A stretch of 64,000 nt of DNA from Ruminococcus callidus (GTDB lineage Bacteria; Bacillota; Clostridia; Oscillospirales; Ruminococcaceae), in the NCBI RefSeq assembly GCF_020709055.1, contig NZ_JAJFCK010000001.1, forward strand, positions 62,001-126,000, read 5' to 3'. Below the pieces are notes generated by a model. That model had not been told where the DNA came from, made no database searches, and saw only the letters and a list, made by a program, of their open reading frames with translations. Below are positions 27,480-36,264 of the stretch, one piece after another. How positions within the stretch are numbered: position 1 is the stretch's first letter; the number at the start of each line of letters is the position of its first letter. Position numbers and translations under genes: made by a program.

Positions 27480-28307
27480 ATGTACGGGTATATACGCATT
27501 CTAAAACCCGAGTTAAAGTTTCGGGAATACGATGACTACCGTGCCTGCTATTGCGGGTTGTGCGAGGCACTGCACCGTCAGTATGGCGCATTGGCACGAT
27601 GCACTATCAGCTATGACATGACATTTCTGGTTTTACTGCTCTCCGGTCTGTATGAGCCGAATGAAGAACTGCAAAAACGCAGGTGTATTGCGCATCCATT
27701 TTGCAAACAGCTTCAGAAAAAAAGTGCGGTCATTGATTATGCAGCAGATATGAGTCTGCTCCTGTATCGGGAAAAATGCATAGACGACTGGAATGACGAG
27801 CGTAAATTTACCCGAAAAGTTGCTGCCGATTTCTTATCCAGGGACTATAAACAGGCGCAAAAAAAGTATCCTCAAAAAACAGCGAAAATTCAAACGCATC
27901 TGCAGCAGCTTCATCACTATGAAAAAGCACAAGAGTCCAATCCGGATCTTCCGGCAGGATGCTTCGGTGCAATCTTAGGGGAAATTTTTGCTTGGAAAGA
28001 GGACATATGGAAAGAATCGTTATTCCAGATCGGTTTTTTCTTAGGGAAATTCGTCTATCTTTTAGATGCCTATGATGATTTGGAAAAAGATCAAAAAAAG
28101 AATTGCTATAACCCGCTTCGATTTCTTGCAGCACAGGAAGCAGATTTTCCAAAAGTCTGTGAAAATCTTCTGCGCTTAATGGCATCTTCCTGCGCTGCAG
28201 AATTTGAACGGCTTCCTATCCTGAAATATGCCGACATCTTGCGAAACATTTTATACGCCGGCATCTGGACACGATTCTATACCAAAAAGAAACAGGAGGA
28301 CAACTAA
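27480..28307 (+). CDS. DUF5685 family protein
   Basis: A 275-residue protein whose opening ([20 protein letters not shown]) and early YCGLCEAL Cys pair match the family I know as DUF5685. It is helical and cytoplasmic with several Cys and His, including CIAHPFC near residue 70 and a DAYDDLEKD acidic motif near residue 197. That motif loosely recalls the Asp-rich sites of all-alpha prenyl-synthase-like folds, but this is speculation. Its stop overlaps the ATG of the DnaJ-like gene. No biochemical role is known to me. Confidence 0.75.
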   Translation: MYGYIRILKPELKFREYDDYRACYCGLCEALHRQYGALARCTISYDMTFLVLLLSGLYEPNEELQKRRCIAHPFCKQLQKKSAVIDYAADMSLLLYREKCIDDWNDERKFTRKVAADFLSRDYKQAQKKYPQKTAKIQTHLQQLHHYEKAQESNPDLPAGCFGAILGEIFAWKEDIWKESLFQIGFFLGKFVYLLDAYDDLEKDQKKNCYNPLRFLAAQEADFPKVCENLLRLMASSCAAEFERLPILKYADILRNILYAGIWTRFYTKKKQEDN

Positions 28308-28918
28308 TGGATCCTTATGAAATATTGGGCATTTCCCGCAATGCCTCAGAGCAGGAAATCAAAAAAGCATATCGGAAGCTGAGCCGTCAGTACCATCCTG
28401 ATGCAAACGTCGGAAATCCAAACGCAGCTGCCTACGAGGAAAAGTTCAAGCAGATTCAGCAGGCATACCAAACCATTATGGACCAGCGGCAGGGCGGAAG
28501 CCAATCCAGCGGATATGGCGGATTCCGTCAGAGCCGAAGCACCAGCGACCAAAATGATCTTCACCTTCAAGCAGCGGTAAACTTCATCCAAAACAGACGA
28601 TTCCAAGAAGCCATTCGTGTTTTGGAGGATATCCAGCCGAGAACCGCACAGTGGTATTATGTTAGTGCTGTCGCACATTCCGGTGCCGGCAACAATGCAA
28701 CAGCGATTCAGTATGCAAGAACTGCCGCACAGATGGAACCGACGAATCCGGAATATCAGAACCTTGTCCGGCAGCTGGAGTTCTCCGGTTATTCCTACCA
28801 GCAAATGCAGCAGCCCTATCTGGAAAACAGCTCTTCGTTCAACTCAGAATGTGTCCGCTGCTGTGCTGCCAATCTGATTCTGAATGCAGTTTGCAATTGC
28901 TGCTTCGGCTGTTCCTAA
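28307..28918 (+). CDS. DnaJ-domain protein with TPR-like region and Cys-rich tail
   Basis: A 203-residue J-domain protein: residues 1-65 hold [21 protein letters not shown] and the HPD motif ([10 protein letters not shown]) needed to stimulate Hsp70. A Gly/Ser-rich linker and a helical TPR-like segment (about 85-160) follow. The C-terminus has six Cys within 20 residues (CVRCCAANL and CNCCFGC), apt for metal binding or membrane attachment. It lacks the zinc finger and C-terminal domains of DnaJ proper, so it is a specialised co-chaperone. Its ATG overlaps the DUF5685 stop. Confidence 0.88.
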   Translation: MDPYEILGISRNASEQEIKKAYRKLSRQYHPDANVGNPNAAAYEEKFKQIQQAYQTIMDQRQGGSQSSGYGGFRQSRSTSDQNDLHLQAAVNFIQNRRFQEAIRVLEDIQPRTAQWYYVSAVAHSGAGNNATAIQYARTAAQMEPTNPEYQNLVRQLEFSGYSYQQMQQPYLENSSSFNSECVRCCAANLILNAVCNCCFGCS

Positions 28919-29016
28919 GCGCCCATTTTCTTTGGAAGAATTGCACAAGAAAATTTGAAAAAAATGCAGGATTCGAAAAAAATGCATGGAGAATCACATT
29001 TTTTGCCGGGAAGGTG

Positions 29017-29045
29017 TTTACTTTCCTCTGAAAATATGATAAAAT
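29017..29045 (+). promoter_or_regulatory. SigA-type promoter of the PP2C leader
   Basis: TTTACT (29017-29022), a 17-base spacer and TAAAAT (29040-29045). The predicted start (about 29052) coincides with the first base of hairpin 1 of the structured leader. Confidence 0.7.
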
Positions 29046-29050
29046 AAATT

Positions 29051-29176
29051 GGGTAGTACTTCTACCGTTTTGGAAACAGTGGGATGCAGACTGATTCCAA
29101 AACGTCCATTTTTCCAGAAAATCACCGATAAGATTTTCTGTTTTGCCTGTCTTTCCTTTTCATCCGTTGGCAGGCA
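29051..29176 (+). ncRNA. Structured 5' leader with four consecutive hairpins upstream of PP2C gene
   Basis: Four hairpins follow one another directly after the promoter. H1 is GGTAG/CTACC (29052-29066). H2 has a perfect 10-bp stem CGTTTTGGAA/TTCCAAAACG (29066-29104) with an inner CAGT/ACTG. H3 is CAGAAAATC/GATTTTCTG (29115-29140). H4 is TGCCTG/CAGGCA (29144-29176). No U-run follows, so it is not a terminator; the ribosome binding site AAGGAG is 35 bases further on. It could be a cis-regulatory RNA, a stability element or a separate small RNA. I do not recognise it as a known riboswitch class. Confidence 0.55.
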
Positions 29177-29223
29177 TAACATGACTGGATATGTCAAATG
29201 TCTATTCGTAAGGAGAATCTGTG

Positions 29224-30156
29224 ATGTTTTTCAATCATAAAAATACAGATGAAGATCGCAGTCAAAATCATTTTTTTTATTATGGCGGCAACTACCCTGG
29301 AGAATCGACAGAACCATTTTTTCATTCCGGCCTGACAGACTATTGTCTGCGTGTTTCCGTTGCCACGCATATCGGAAAAGTTCGTGGAAACCACGAGGAC
29401 AATTTTTATTTGGAAGGTCTATATATGAACGACATCTTCCGAAATGATTTTTCTGCAACGTATACCATTCGCAATGCCGACGGCATGAGTTTTGCGGTTT
29501 TTGACGGCATGGGCGGTGCCGCTTACGGCGAAGTTGCCTCCGAAATTGCAGTGCAAAAGCTTCGGAAATACGAGAAAAAACTGAAATATGCAGACGGGAC
29601 ACGTATGCTGGATCAGCTGGTTTCCTCGTTTACCACAGAAGCCAACGACGCAATTTGTGACATGCTTGCAGAAAAGCATTGCACAACAGGCGGAACTACA
29701 TTTTCCATGCTCTACTTTCTGCGGGATTCTATTAAGCTCTACTACCTTGGTGACAGCCGGATTTATCGCTATAAATCAGACGGGCTGACTCGTCTGACAA
29801 GGGATCATACGGTTGCCAATCAAAAAGTAGATGCTGCAATCTACACAGAGGAGGAAGCAAAAAAGAGTCCGGATCAGCATCGGCTAACGCTGTTCATTGG
29901 ATCAGACCACAAAAAACTAGGGCTTAATGCGGACAGCAGGCCTCTGGTTCCTTTGGAAATGGGAAGCAAATTTTTGCTTTGCACAGATGGACTGACCAAT
30001 ATGTGCAGCGACACCGAAATTTTTGATCTGCTCTCTCAGAATTACTTTAACGAAGCAGCCGTACTGGTACAGGCAGCGCTGCAAAATGGTGGCGCAGATA
30101 ATGTCACTTGCATTGTATTGGAAGTGTTACCGGTTGCATCGGCAGAAGAATCCTGA
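29224..30156 (+). CDS. PP2C-family serine/threonine protein phosphatase
   Basis: Dephosphorylates Ser/Thr proteins with two metal ions. The 310 residues contain the PP2C motifs in order: VRGNHEDNF (metal Asp), FAVFDGMGG, TGGTTFSMLYF, YYLGDSRIYRY, TDGLTN and GGADNVTCIV. An N-terminal segment of about 40 residues without domain precedes it. AAGGAG is 8 bases from the ATG; a GTG directly before the ATG could also serve. Bacterial PP2Cs often pair with a PASTA kinase gene, but none is adjacent. It is a single-gene unit with a long structured leader and a strong terminator. Confidence 0.93.
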   Translation: MFFNHKNTDEDRSQNHFFYYGGNYPGESTEPFFHSGLTDYCLRVSVATHIGKVRGNHEDNFYLEGLYMNDIFRNDFSATYTIRNADGMSFAVFDGMGGAAYGEVASEIAVQKLRKYEKKLKYADGTRMLDQLVSSFTTEANDAICDMLAEKHCTTGGTTFSMLYFLRDSIKLYYLGDSRIYRYKSDGLTRLTRDHTVANQKVDAAIYTEEEAKKSPDQHRLTLFIGSDHKKLGLNADSRPLVPLEMGSKFLLCTDGLTNMCSDTEIFDLLSQNYFNEAAVLVQAALQNGGADNVTCIVLEVLPVASAEES

Positions 30157-30183
30157 CGATTTTTCAGGAATGCCACACAAAAC

Positions 30184-30221
30184 AAAAAGCACACGTATTT
30201 CAAGGATACGTGTGCTTTTTT
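30184..30221. terminator. Bidirectional terminator between PP2C gene and pyk
   Basis: A 15-bp stem, AAAAAGCACACGTAT/ATACGTGTGCTTTTT, with a 7-base loop and T-runs in both directions. It serves the convergent PP2C and pyruvate kinase genes. Confidence 0.92.
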
Positions 30222-30272
30222 GCTTACTGTTTTTGTGATTGAAAGTAAAATTTTGGGCACAGGTTTCCGTGC

Positions 30273-31691
30273 TTAGATGCGCTCTACCTTCATCATGTTT
30301 GTGGTATTCGACACACCAACCGGTGCGCCGGCAGTGATGACAACAATGTCGCCCTTGGTAACGATGTCAGACTGCAACGCTGCGTGAATAGAGGCATCAA
30401 ACAGCGCATCCGTATTGGAAACTTCGTCAACCAAAACCGGATAAACGCCCCAGCTCAGATTCATCTGGCGCAGTACCCGCTCATTGACGGTGCAGCTGAT
30501 GATCGGACAGTACGGACGGTATTTCGAGATCTCCCGCGCAGTCACACCCGACATGGTAACTGTCAAAATTGCAGCAGCATCCAAATCATGTGCAGTCGTT
30601 ACAGTAGCGTGGGCAATAGCGTTGGCGATGTCATCGCTCTTCTTGGTACGGCTTGCGGAATGCATGCCCTTATAGTCGATGTCATCCTCCGTGGTGCGTG
30701 CAATCAAGTCCATGGTGCGCACGACATCAACCGGATATGAGCCAGCTGCGGTTTCGCCGGAGAGCATGATTGCACTCGTACCATCATAAATGGCATTGGC
30801 AACGTCTGTGATCTCCGCACGGGTCGGACGGGGGTTGGAAATCATGGACTCCAGCATCTGTGTTGCTGTGATGACTTGCTTGCCTGCCTGATAGCCCTTT
30901 CGGATCAGCTTCTTCTGTACAGACGGAATCAGCTCAAATGGGATCTCAACGCCCAGGTCGCCACGTGCGACCATGATACCGTCGGATGCTTCCAGAATCT
31001 CGTCGATATTGCGGACACCCTCTGTATTTTCGATTTTCGCAATGATGCGAACATCAAACCAGCCGAGGCTCTGCGCATATTTTCTCAGATAGTCGATATC
31101 TGCGGAAGTCCGGACAAAGCTTGCTGCGATAAAGTCAAATCCCATCTTTGCGCCGAATTCCAAATCGTTCTTATCATTCTCGCTCAAATACGGCATGGAG
31201 AGCTGCACACCCGGAACATTGATGCCCTTGTTGTTAGAAAGTACACCGCCGTGAATGACATGGCAAACAATTTTGGAGGCAGTTACCTTCTCAACAACCA
31301 TTTCAATCGCACCATCATTAACCAGTACGTGTACCCCCGGCTTCACATCATGCGGGAGATTTTTAAAGGACACGCTTCCCACATGTTCATCACAGAGGAC
31401 ATCCTCTGTTGTCAAAGTGTACGTATCCCCTGTTTCAATGGTAACCGGCTTATCATCCACAAAGCGTCCCAGACGAATCTCAGGGCCTTTGGTATCCATC
31501 AGTGTTGCAATCGGCAAACCAAGTTCTTCCCGCAGACGGGAAACCTGCTCGAACCGCTTCTGATGAGTTTCATGATCGCCATGGGAAAAATTAAAGCGAG
31601 CTACATTCATGCCAGAGAGCATGATCTGACGCATAATTGCGTCATCATCGGTAGCCGGCCCGATCGTACATACAATTTTTGTTTTTCTCAT
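30273..31691 (-). CDS. pyk: Pyruvate kinase
   Basis: Last step of glycolysis, PEP plus ADP to pyruvate plus ATP. The 472-residue protein has RKTKIVCTIGPA, ARFNFSHGDHE, MDTKGPEIRLG, the active-site IIAKIENTEG, ARGDLGVEIP, and VITATQMLESM. The length lacks the C-terminal PEP-utiliser-like extension found in Bacillus enzymes. The start at 31691 is the usual family N-terminus; an ATG at 31724 would add 11 residues. It is a single-gene unit with its own promoter. Confidence 0.96.
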   Translation of the reverse strand: MRKTKIVCTIGPATDDDAIMRQIMLSGMNVARFNFSHGDHETHQKRFEQVSRLREELGLPIATLMDTKGPEIRLGRFVDDKPVTIETGDTYTLTTEDVLCDEHVGSVSFKNLPHDVKPGVHVLVNDGAIEMVVEKVTASKIVCHVIHGGVLSNNKGINVPGVQLSMPYLSENDKNDLEFGAKMGFDFIAASFVRTSADIDYLRKYAQSLGWFDVRIIAKIENTEGVRNIDEILEASDGIMVARGDLGVEIPFELIPSVQKKLIRKGYQAGKQVITATQMLESMISNPRPTRAEITDVANAIYDGTSAIMLSGETAAGSYPVDVVRTMDLIARTTEDDIDYKGMHSASRTKKSDDIANAIAHATVTTAHDLDAAAILTVTMSGVTAREISKYRPYCPIISCTVNERVLRQMNLSWGVYPVLVDEVSNTDALFDASIHAALQSDIVTKGDIVVITAGAPVGVSNTTNMMKVERI

Positions 31692-31744
31692 AATATTCAC
31701 GCATCCTTTTCTCTTTTTCACCATGAAATTTGCCTTACTCTAAT

Positions 31745-31773
31745 AGTATACCACAAAATCCGGAAAATGAAAA
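31745..31773 (-). promoter_or_regulatory. Promoter of pyk
   Basis: TTTTCA (31768-31773), a 17-base spacer and TATACT (31745-31750) preceded by TGG (extended -10) on the minus strand, about 50 bases before the pyk start. Confidence 0.65.
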
Positions 31774-31832
31774 GTTATTTTTATTGAAAGTATTTGCGAT
31801 GTTTCTTTATAATCGAAAGCCAAAACATGCTT

Positions 31833-32639
31833 TTACACATGAAGTCCGAGCCACTGTTCTAGATTTTCAGACAAAATTCCCCGATTTTCGAGATCCGACA
31901 GCTGCAATGCAAAAAATCGTTCCAGTTCTTCCGGATAACTCCACATGGGATAATCCACGCCGAAAAAGCAATTCTCCGCACCAAAATGGTGAATCAAATC
32001 AACAGATTCTTCTACCGATAAAAACGGCAGGCTGCTGCTGGTGTCAAAGCGTATCCGCTCATCGGCGTTCAGAATTTCCCGTGACTCTTTCCAGCGCCCC
32101 CAGCCGCCCAGATGGGCAGCAATGATGCGGAGCCGTGGGAATTGTCGGAGAATCACTGCCAATCGCATGGGATGGGACAAGTCAGAACGTGCATCTCCCA
32201 TGTGCATCAGAATCGGAAGACCAGCACTCTGTATCATATCATACATCGGATAAGCAGCCGGATCATCAATGGGAAAACGCTGGAAGTCCGGATGCAGTTT
32301 TACGCCGTGCAAGTGCAGCTTCTGCAGTTGCTCAAAATCCTCTTCCAGATTCTCCGATGCCGGATGAAGTGTTCCAAATGCGGTGCACATGGGATACGCT
32401 GCCTCACACGATGCCAAAAACGCATTGATCGAATGCACCTGTGTCACGGTGGTTGCCGGAGAGCAAATCAAAAACCGATCGACTCCCGCAGCCCGCCCAT
32501 TTTCCAGCATCTCGGAAACTCTCCCGTGGTATTCCATGGGAAGATGATAAAATGTGGAGATACCATTTGTCGCTTTCTCTGCAATTTTATCCGGAAAAAT
32601 ATGCGCATGTGAATCTGTTATACGATAACCATTTTTCAC
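31833..32639 (-). CDS. Amidohydrolase (Amidohydro_2 / TIM-barrel metal-dependent hydrolase)
   Basis: A 268-residue TIM-barrel metallohydrolase. The N-terminal ITDSHAHIFPDK supplies the HxH metal site; GVKLHPDF, ILMHMGDA, IIAAHLGGWG and FGVDYPMW complete the barrel motifs. It resembles the decarboxylase/hydrolase branch of the superfamily; the substrate is unknown. The GTG start at 32639 is chosen because GAAGGA lies 6 bases upstream. It follows pcrA by 33 bases and is probably cotranscribed, though no functional link to the helicase is known. Confidence 0.85.
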   Translation of the reverse strand: MKNGYRITDSHAHIFPDKIAEKATNGISTFYHLPMEYHGRVSEMLENGRAAGVDRFLICSPATTVTQVHSINAFLASCEAAYPMCTAFGTLHPASENLEEDFEQLQKLHLHGVKLHPDFQRFPIDDPAAYPMYDMIQSAGLPILMHMGDARSDLSHPMRLAVILRQFPRLRIIAAHLGGWGRWKESREILNADERIRFDTSSSLPFLSVEESVDLIHHFGAENCFFGVDYPMWSYPEELERFFALQLSDLENRGILSENLEQWLGLHV

Positions 32640-32672
32640 ATTGATTCCTTCTTTCCTGCAACACAAATTTCA

Positions 32673-35042
32673 TCAAGACAATTTCTGAAATTTGGATCTT
32701 GCGAAATTCGCCATAATCTTTTTAGTACCAACCAGATCAAAACCAATTTCCAGCATCGTGTCATTTCCCATTTTCTCCATCGACAGAATCGTGCCCTCAC
32801 CGAATGTCTTGTGCCGAATTCGATCACCAACCCGAAGATCTATTGTTCCAGACGGACTGGGTTTCGCCGATTTCTGGGTTGTCATCTGTCTTTGCAGGAA
32901 CATGGACTGCACCGGTTCCGGTGCTCTGGAAACCGCTTTTTGTCCAAACGGACGCTGCTTCTTCTCCACCGCAATCAAGCTGGAATCAATCTCTTTCAAA
33001 AATTGCGAGGGAAGATTTCGCATGGTCATTCCAAACAGCATTCTGCTGGAAGTGGTACTAATGGTCAAGTGCTTTTTGGCTCGTGTCAGGGCAACATAAG
33101 CAAGCCGGCGTTCTTCCTCCACATCGTCTTTGACATCCATGCTCCGCATGCCAGGGAACACACCCTGTTCCATGCCTACCAGATAGACATTGGAAAATTC
33201 CAATCCTTTGGCAGAGTGAACCGTCATAAGCATCACCACATCCTGATCCGGCTCATACTTGTCAACATCAGTGTAAAGAGAAATTTCCTCCAAAAATCCG
33301 CTCAATGTCGCTTCCTCTGCGGACTCCTCATAAGTGTGCATCGAGGATTTCAATTCCTCGATATTTTCCAAACGGAGTTCACCCTCTTCTCCGAGCGCCT
33401 GCATCGCCGTGCGATATCCGGTTTTGTCCAGCAAATAGTCCAAAAACTCCTCCAAAGTCATCTCCAAAGAAGCGTTTTGCAAATCCGTCCACATCTGTGC
33501 GAATTTTTTCAGCGCCTGCGCTTTCTTTGAGAGTACGGGATAGTCATCCACATTTTGCATCACTTCCAACGGTGATACATGCAGATCACTTGTGATGTTT
33601 TCGATCAGCGCAACCGTTGCATCTCCGATTCCACGCTTGGGTTCATTGACGATTCGACCAAATCGAACAATGTCGCTGGGATTCTCTACAATACTCATGT
33701 ATGCAATCATATCCCGAATTTCCTTACGGTCATAGAACCGTGTTCCTCCGTAAATGCGGTACGGGATATCTTTTCGAATCAGAACACGCTCCAGCGCATT
33801 GGACTGGGCATTCATTCGGTAGAGAATGGCATTTTCTCCATAGGTACCGCCATTTTGCACCGACTTTTGAATGGATTCCACCACATATGCAGCTTCATCT
33901 GCCTCATCATCCGCCTGATACCAGACGATTTTGTCACCTGTGCCAAGTTCTGTCCAAAGGTGCTTTTCCTTTCGTCCCTCATTGTTGGCAATCACGCTGT
34001 TTGCCGCATCCAGAATAGTCTGTGTGGAACGGTAGTTCTGCTCCAGACGAATGACGCTGCAATTTGGAAACTCCGCTTCAAATCCCAAAATATTCTCGAT
34101 GGTTGCGCCACGAAACCGGTAAATGCTCTGGTCATCGTCTCCAACAACGCAGAGATTTTTGTTCTGACGGGTCAAAAGCGATACCAGCTGATACTGTGCA
34201 TGGTTGGTGTCCTGATACTCGTCCACCAGTACATAGCGATAACGATCCTGATATTTTTCCAGTTCCTCCGGATGTTTTTGAAACAGCTCCACAGTCAGAT
34301 AGATAATATCATCAAAATCCAACGCATTGGATTCCTGCAAGTGGCGCTGATAGGCAGCGTACAATTTTGCAATCATCATCTTTCGATAATCACCAGCTGA
34401 ATCCTCCTGCATTTGCTCCGGAGAAACCATCGCATCTTTAGCACGGCTGATCTCCTGAATCACCGTGCGGGGCGGGAACTGTTTTTCTGAGACATTGTTC
34501 TCCGCAAGGCAATTTTTCATCAGACGTTTGGCATCATCCGTATCGTAAATGACAAAATCATTTCCGTATCCCAAGAGTGCAATGCTGCGCCGCAGAATCC
34601 GGACACAGGCAGAATGAAATGTAGATGCATTCACCTGTCCTGCCATTTCTTCGCCCAATGTGGACGCCAGTCTTGCACGCATTTCCCCTGCTGCCTTATT
34701 GGTGAACGTAATCGCAAGAATGTTCCACGGACGGATTGGACGGACTGCCAGAATCTCACGCATTCGCTCTAAGTCCGCTGGAACAGTGCCTTCCCGATAT
34801 TCTCGCAGCCATGCTGCATCCTCCGCAGAGAGATAGGCATCAGCCTGCATATATCCGTCCCCAAAATGAATCATATTGACGATTCTCTGGATGATGGCGG
34901 TCGTCTTACCGCTTCCGGCACCGGCAAGCACCAAGACCGGTCCTGTTACAGAAAATACCGCCTGACGCTGCTGCGCATTCAGTTTTTGAAAATAGGTTTC
35001 AAACGCACTTCTCTTTAATGCAATACACTCTGTTTCTGTCAT
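32673..35042 (-). CDS. pcrA: UvrD/PcrA-type ATP-dependent DNA helicase
   Basis: Superfamily 1A 3'-5' helicase for repair and removal of recombination intermediates. The 789 residues hold the Walker A motif LAGAGSGKTTAI near residue 37, VDEYQDTNHAQY (motif II), VVGDDDQSIYRFRGA (motif III), LEQNYRST and TVHSAKGLEFSNVYLVG. A C-terminal Tudor-like tail (VGDRIRHKTFGEGTI) matches the PcrA domain that contacts RNA polymerase. The start at 35042 follows CGGAG; a longer in-frame start covers the promoter. It heads a two-gene unit. Confidence 0.95.
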   Translation of the reverse strand: MTETECIALKRSAFETYFQKLNAQQRQAVFSVTGPVLVLAGAGSGKTTAIIQRIVNMIHFGDGYMQADAYLSAEDAAWLREYREGTVPADLERMREILAVRPIRPWNILAITFTNKAAGEMRARLASTLGEEMAGQVNASTFHSACVRILRRSIALLGYGNDFVIYDTDDAKRLMKNCLAENNVSEKQFPPRTVIQEISRAKDAMVSPEQMQEDSAGDYRKMMIAKLYAAYQRHLQESNALDFDDIIYLTVELFQKHPEELEKYQDRYRYVLVDEYQDTNHAQYQLVSLLTRQNKNLCVVGDDDQSIYRFRGATIENILGFEAEFPNCSVIRLEQNYRSTQTILDAANSVIANNEGRKEKHLWTELGTGDKIVWYQADDEADEAAYVVESIQKSVQNGGTYGENAILYRMNAQSNALERVLIRKDIPYRIYGGTRFYDRKEIRDMIAYMSIVENPSDIVRFGRIVNEPKRGIGDATVALIENITSDLHVSPLEVMQNVDDYPVLSKKAQALKKFAQMWTDLQNASLEMTLEEFLDYLLDKTGYRTAMQALGEEGELRLENIEELKSSMHTYEESAEEATLSGFLEEISLYTDVDKYEPDQDVVMLMTVHSAKGLEFSNVYLVGMEQGVFPGMRSMDVKDDVEEERRLAYVALTRAKKHLTISTTSSRMLFGMTMRNLPSQFLKEIDSSLIAVEKKQRPFGQKAVSRAPEPVQSMFLQRQMTTQKSAKPSPSGTIDLRVGDRIRHKTFGEGTILSMEKMGNDTMLEIGFDLVGTKKIMANFARSKFQKLS

Positions 35043-35078
35043 ACGCTTTCTCCGTTCTATTGGAATTTCACTCTGTCT

Positions 35079-35107
35079 ATTATAGCATATCTTTTTCCAT
35101 TTGAAAA
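35079..35107 (-). promoter_or_regulatory. Promoter of pcrA
   Basis: TTTTCA (35102-35107), a 17-base spacer and TATAAT (35079-35084) preceded by TGC (extended -10) on the minus strand. Confidence 0.7.
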
Positions 35108-35259
35108 GAGCGCACCGGAATTTTTCACAATTCCATCGCAAATCACTGGGGAGAAGTCTTTTTTTCTGTCTAAAATCATCTGTGAAACGGTTCTAATTGC
35201 AGAACGCACTGCATATCCTATTTCATGCGCCATAAATTTTTGAGAAAGAAGGATATTCT

Positions 35260-36216
35260 GTGAGAACGTTTCAAGTATTTGTTTTTCCATTTCTTTTTCT
35301 TGTGCTTCTCCGATTCGCACCGATTTTGGGACAAGCCGAGAGCTTCGAGCGAGGAAACACTGCCGATCTTCCGGCAGCAGAAGCCTATGCCTCGTGGACG
35401 CAATTCGCTGTACCTGATACGCAAACCCCAGCCATTGACCAAGACGGCTGTCTAAACTATGCACTGGCAAAAATGGCAGTGCGATATAATCTTCCGGTGG
35501 ATGGAGTGGACGGATTGACGGATTCCTATACCTACTACACTACGTTTGTCCATCAGCTGCTCTCTCCGGAATTGGTCAAGACCGATCACATTGCAGAGGT
35601 ATACTCCGAATTTCTTGTCCTAACAGAATTTGATGATTTTTCGGGAACCATTTCAGAGCGTATCCAGCAGGCATATACATACTGCGCTCAAACAGGTTCC
35701 GGCAATGACTGGGGGTACATTCTTCAGATGACCACAGCTTCTGGCAGCGATCACTATGTTTTGGTTGACACTGTGGACACCACAGAACAGCGCTTGTACC
35801 TCTTGGATTCTGGCTCTCTCTATGCATCCTATCTTGGAGATACAGAAACCACTACACGGGGATATTGTCTCCAGCGCATTTACGCCTATCACTTTCAAAA
35901 AGTCTTGGGAGATCTCGACGACGATTTTCGGCTCACGCAAAAGGATGCCCTGCTCTTGTGGAAAAACCGAGAGGCGACTCCCTGTTCTGTCGGAGATGCC
36001 AATCATGACGGGATGCTGAATCTCGCCGACGTCGTCTATCTGGCACAATATGTGGCATATTTCACCGGCGCACAGACAAAGCTGCCTTTTTTCATAGATG
36101 CAGTTCCGGAGGAAACCATAGCAGTACCGGAGTCACAGGAATTTTTTGCGGCGTTTTCCAGCTTCAGTCAATGGAATGGAAAAATTTTTCAGAAACAAAT
36201 CCGCATCCTGCAATAA
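35260..36216 (+). CDS. Secreted dockerin protein with C39/papain-like cysteine peptidase features
   Basis: A 318-residue exported protein: signal peptide about 1-26 (hydrophobic FVFPFLFLVLLRFAPILGQA), then a domain with Cys64 in DGCLNYALAKMAV, His165 in SGSDHYVLVD and Asp183 in LYLLDSGS. This order and spacing recall C39-like/papain-fold peptidases. A dockerin follows (about 217-270) with two Ca-binding loops, GDLDDDFRLTQKD and GDANHDGMLNLADV, so it should dock to cohesins. The start is GTG with AAGGA upstream. About 45 residues after the dockerin are unassigned. The peptidase call is tentative. Confidence 0.75.
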   Translation: MRTFQVFVFPFLFLVLLRFAPILGQAESFERGNTADLPAAEAYASWTQFAVPDTQTPAIDQDGCLNYALAKMAVRYNLPVDGVDGLTDSYTYYTTFVHQLLSPELVKTDHIAEVYSEFLVLTEFDDFSGTISERIQQAYTYCAQTGSGNDWGYILQMTTASGSDHYVLVDTVDTTEQRLYLLDSGSLYASYLGDTETTTRGYCLQRIYAYHFQKVLGDLDDDFRLTQKDALLLWKNREATPCSVGDANHDGMLNLADVVYLAQYVAYFTGAQTKLPFFIDAVPEETIAVPESQEFFAAFSSFSQWNGKIFQKQIRILQ

Positions 36217-36217
36217 T

Positions 36218-36263
36218 TCAAAAGCACCTCCGACAATTCAAGCGTTGCCAGAGGTGCTTTTGA
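36218..36263. terminator. Bidirectional terminator between the dockerin gene and the ttcA-like gene
   Basis: Stem TCAAAAGCACCTC/GAGGTGCTTTTGA with a 20-base loop and short T-runs on both strands, between convergent genes. Confidence 0.75.
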
Positions 36264-36264
36264 G

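Larger units (their letters stand above)
28919..29223 (+). other. Intergenic region with promoter and structured leader only
   Basis: About 300 bases without an ORF that looks real. The first 95 bases hold nothing I recognise, not even a clear terminator for the DnaJ-like gene. The rest holds a promoter and a hairpin-rich leader, listed separately, before the PP2C gene. Confidence 0.7.
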
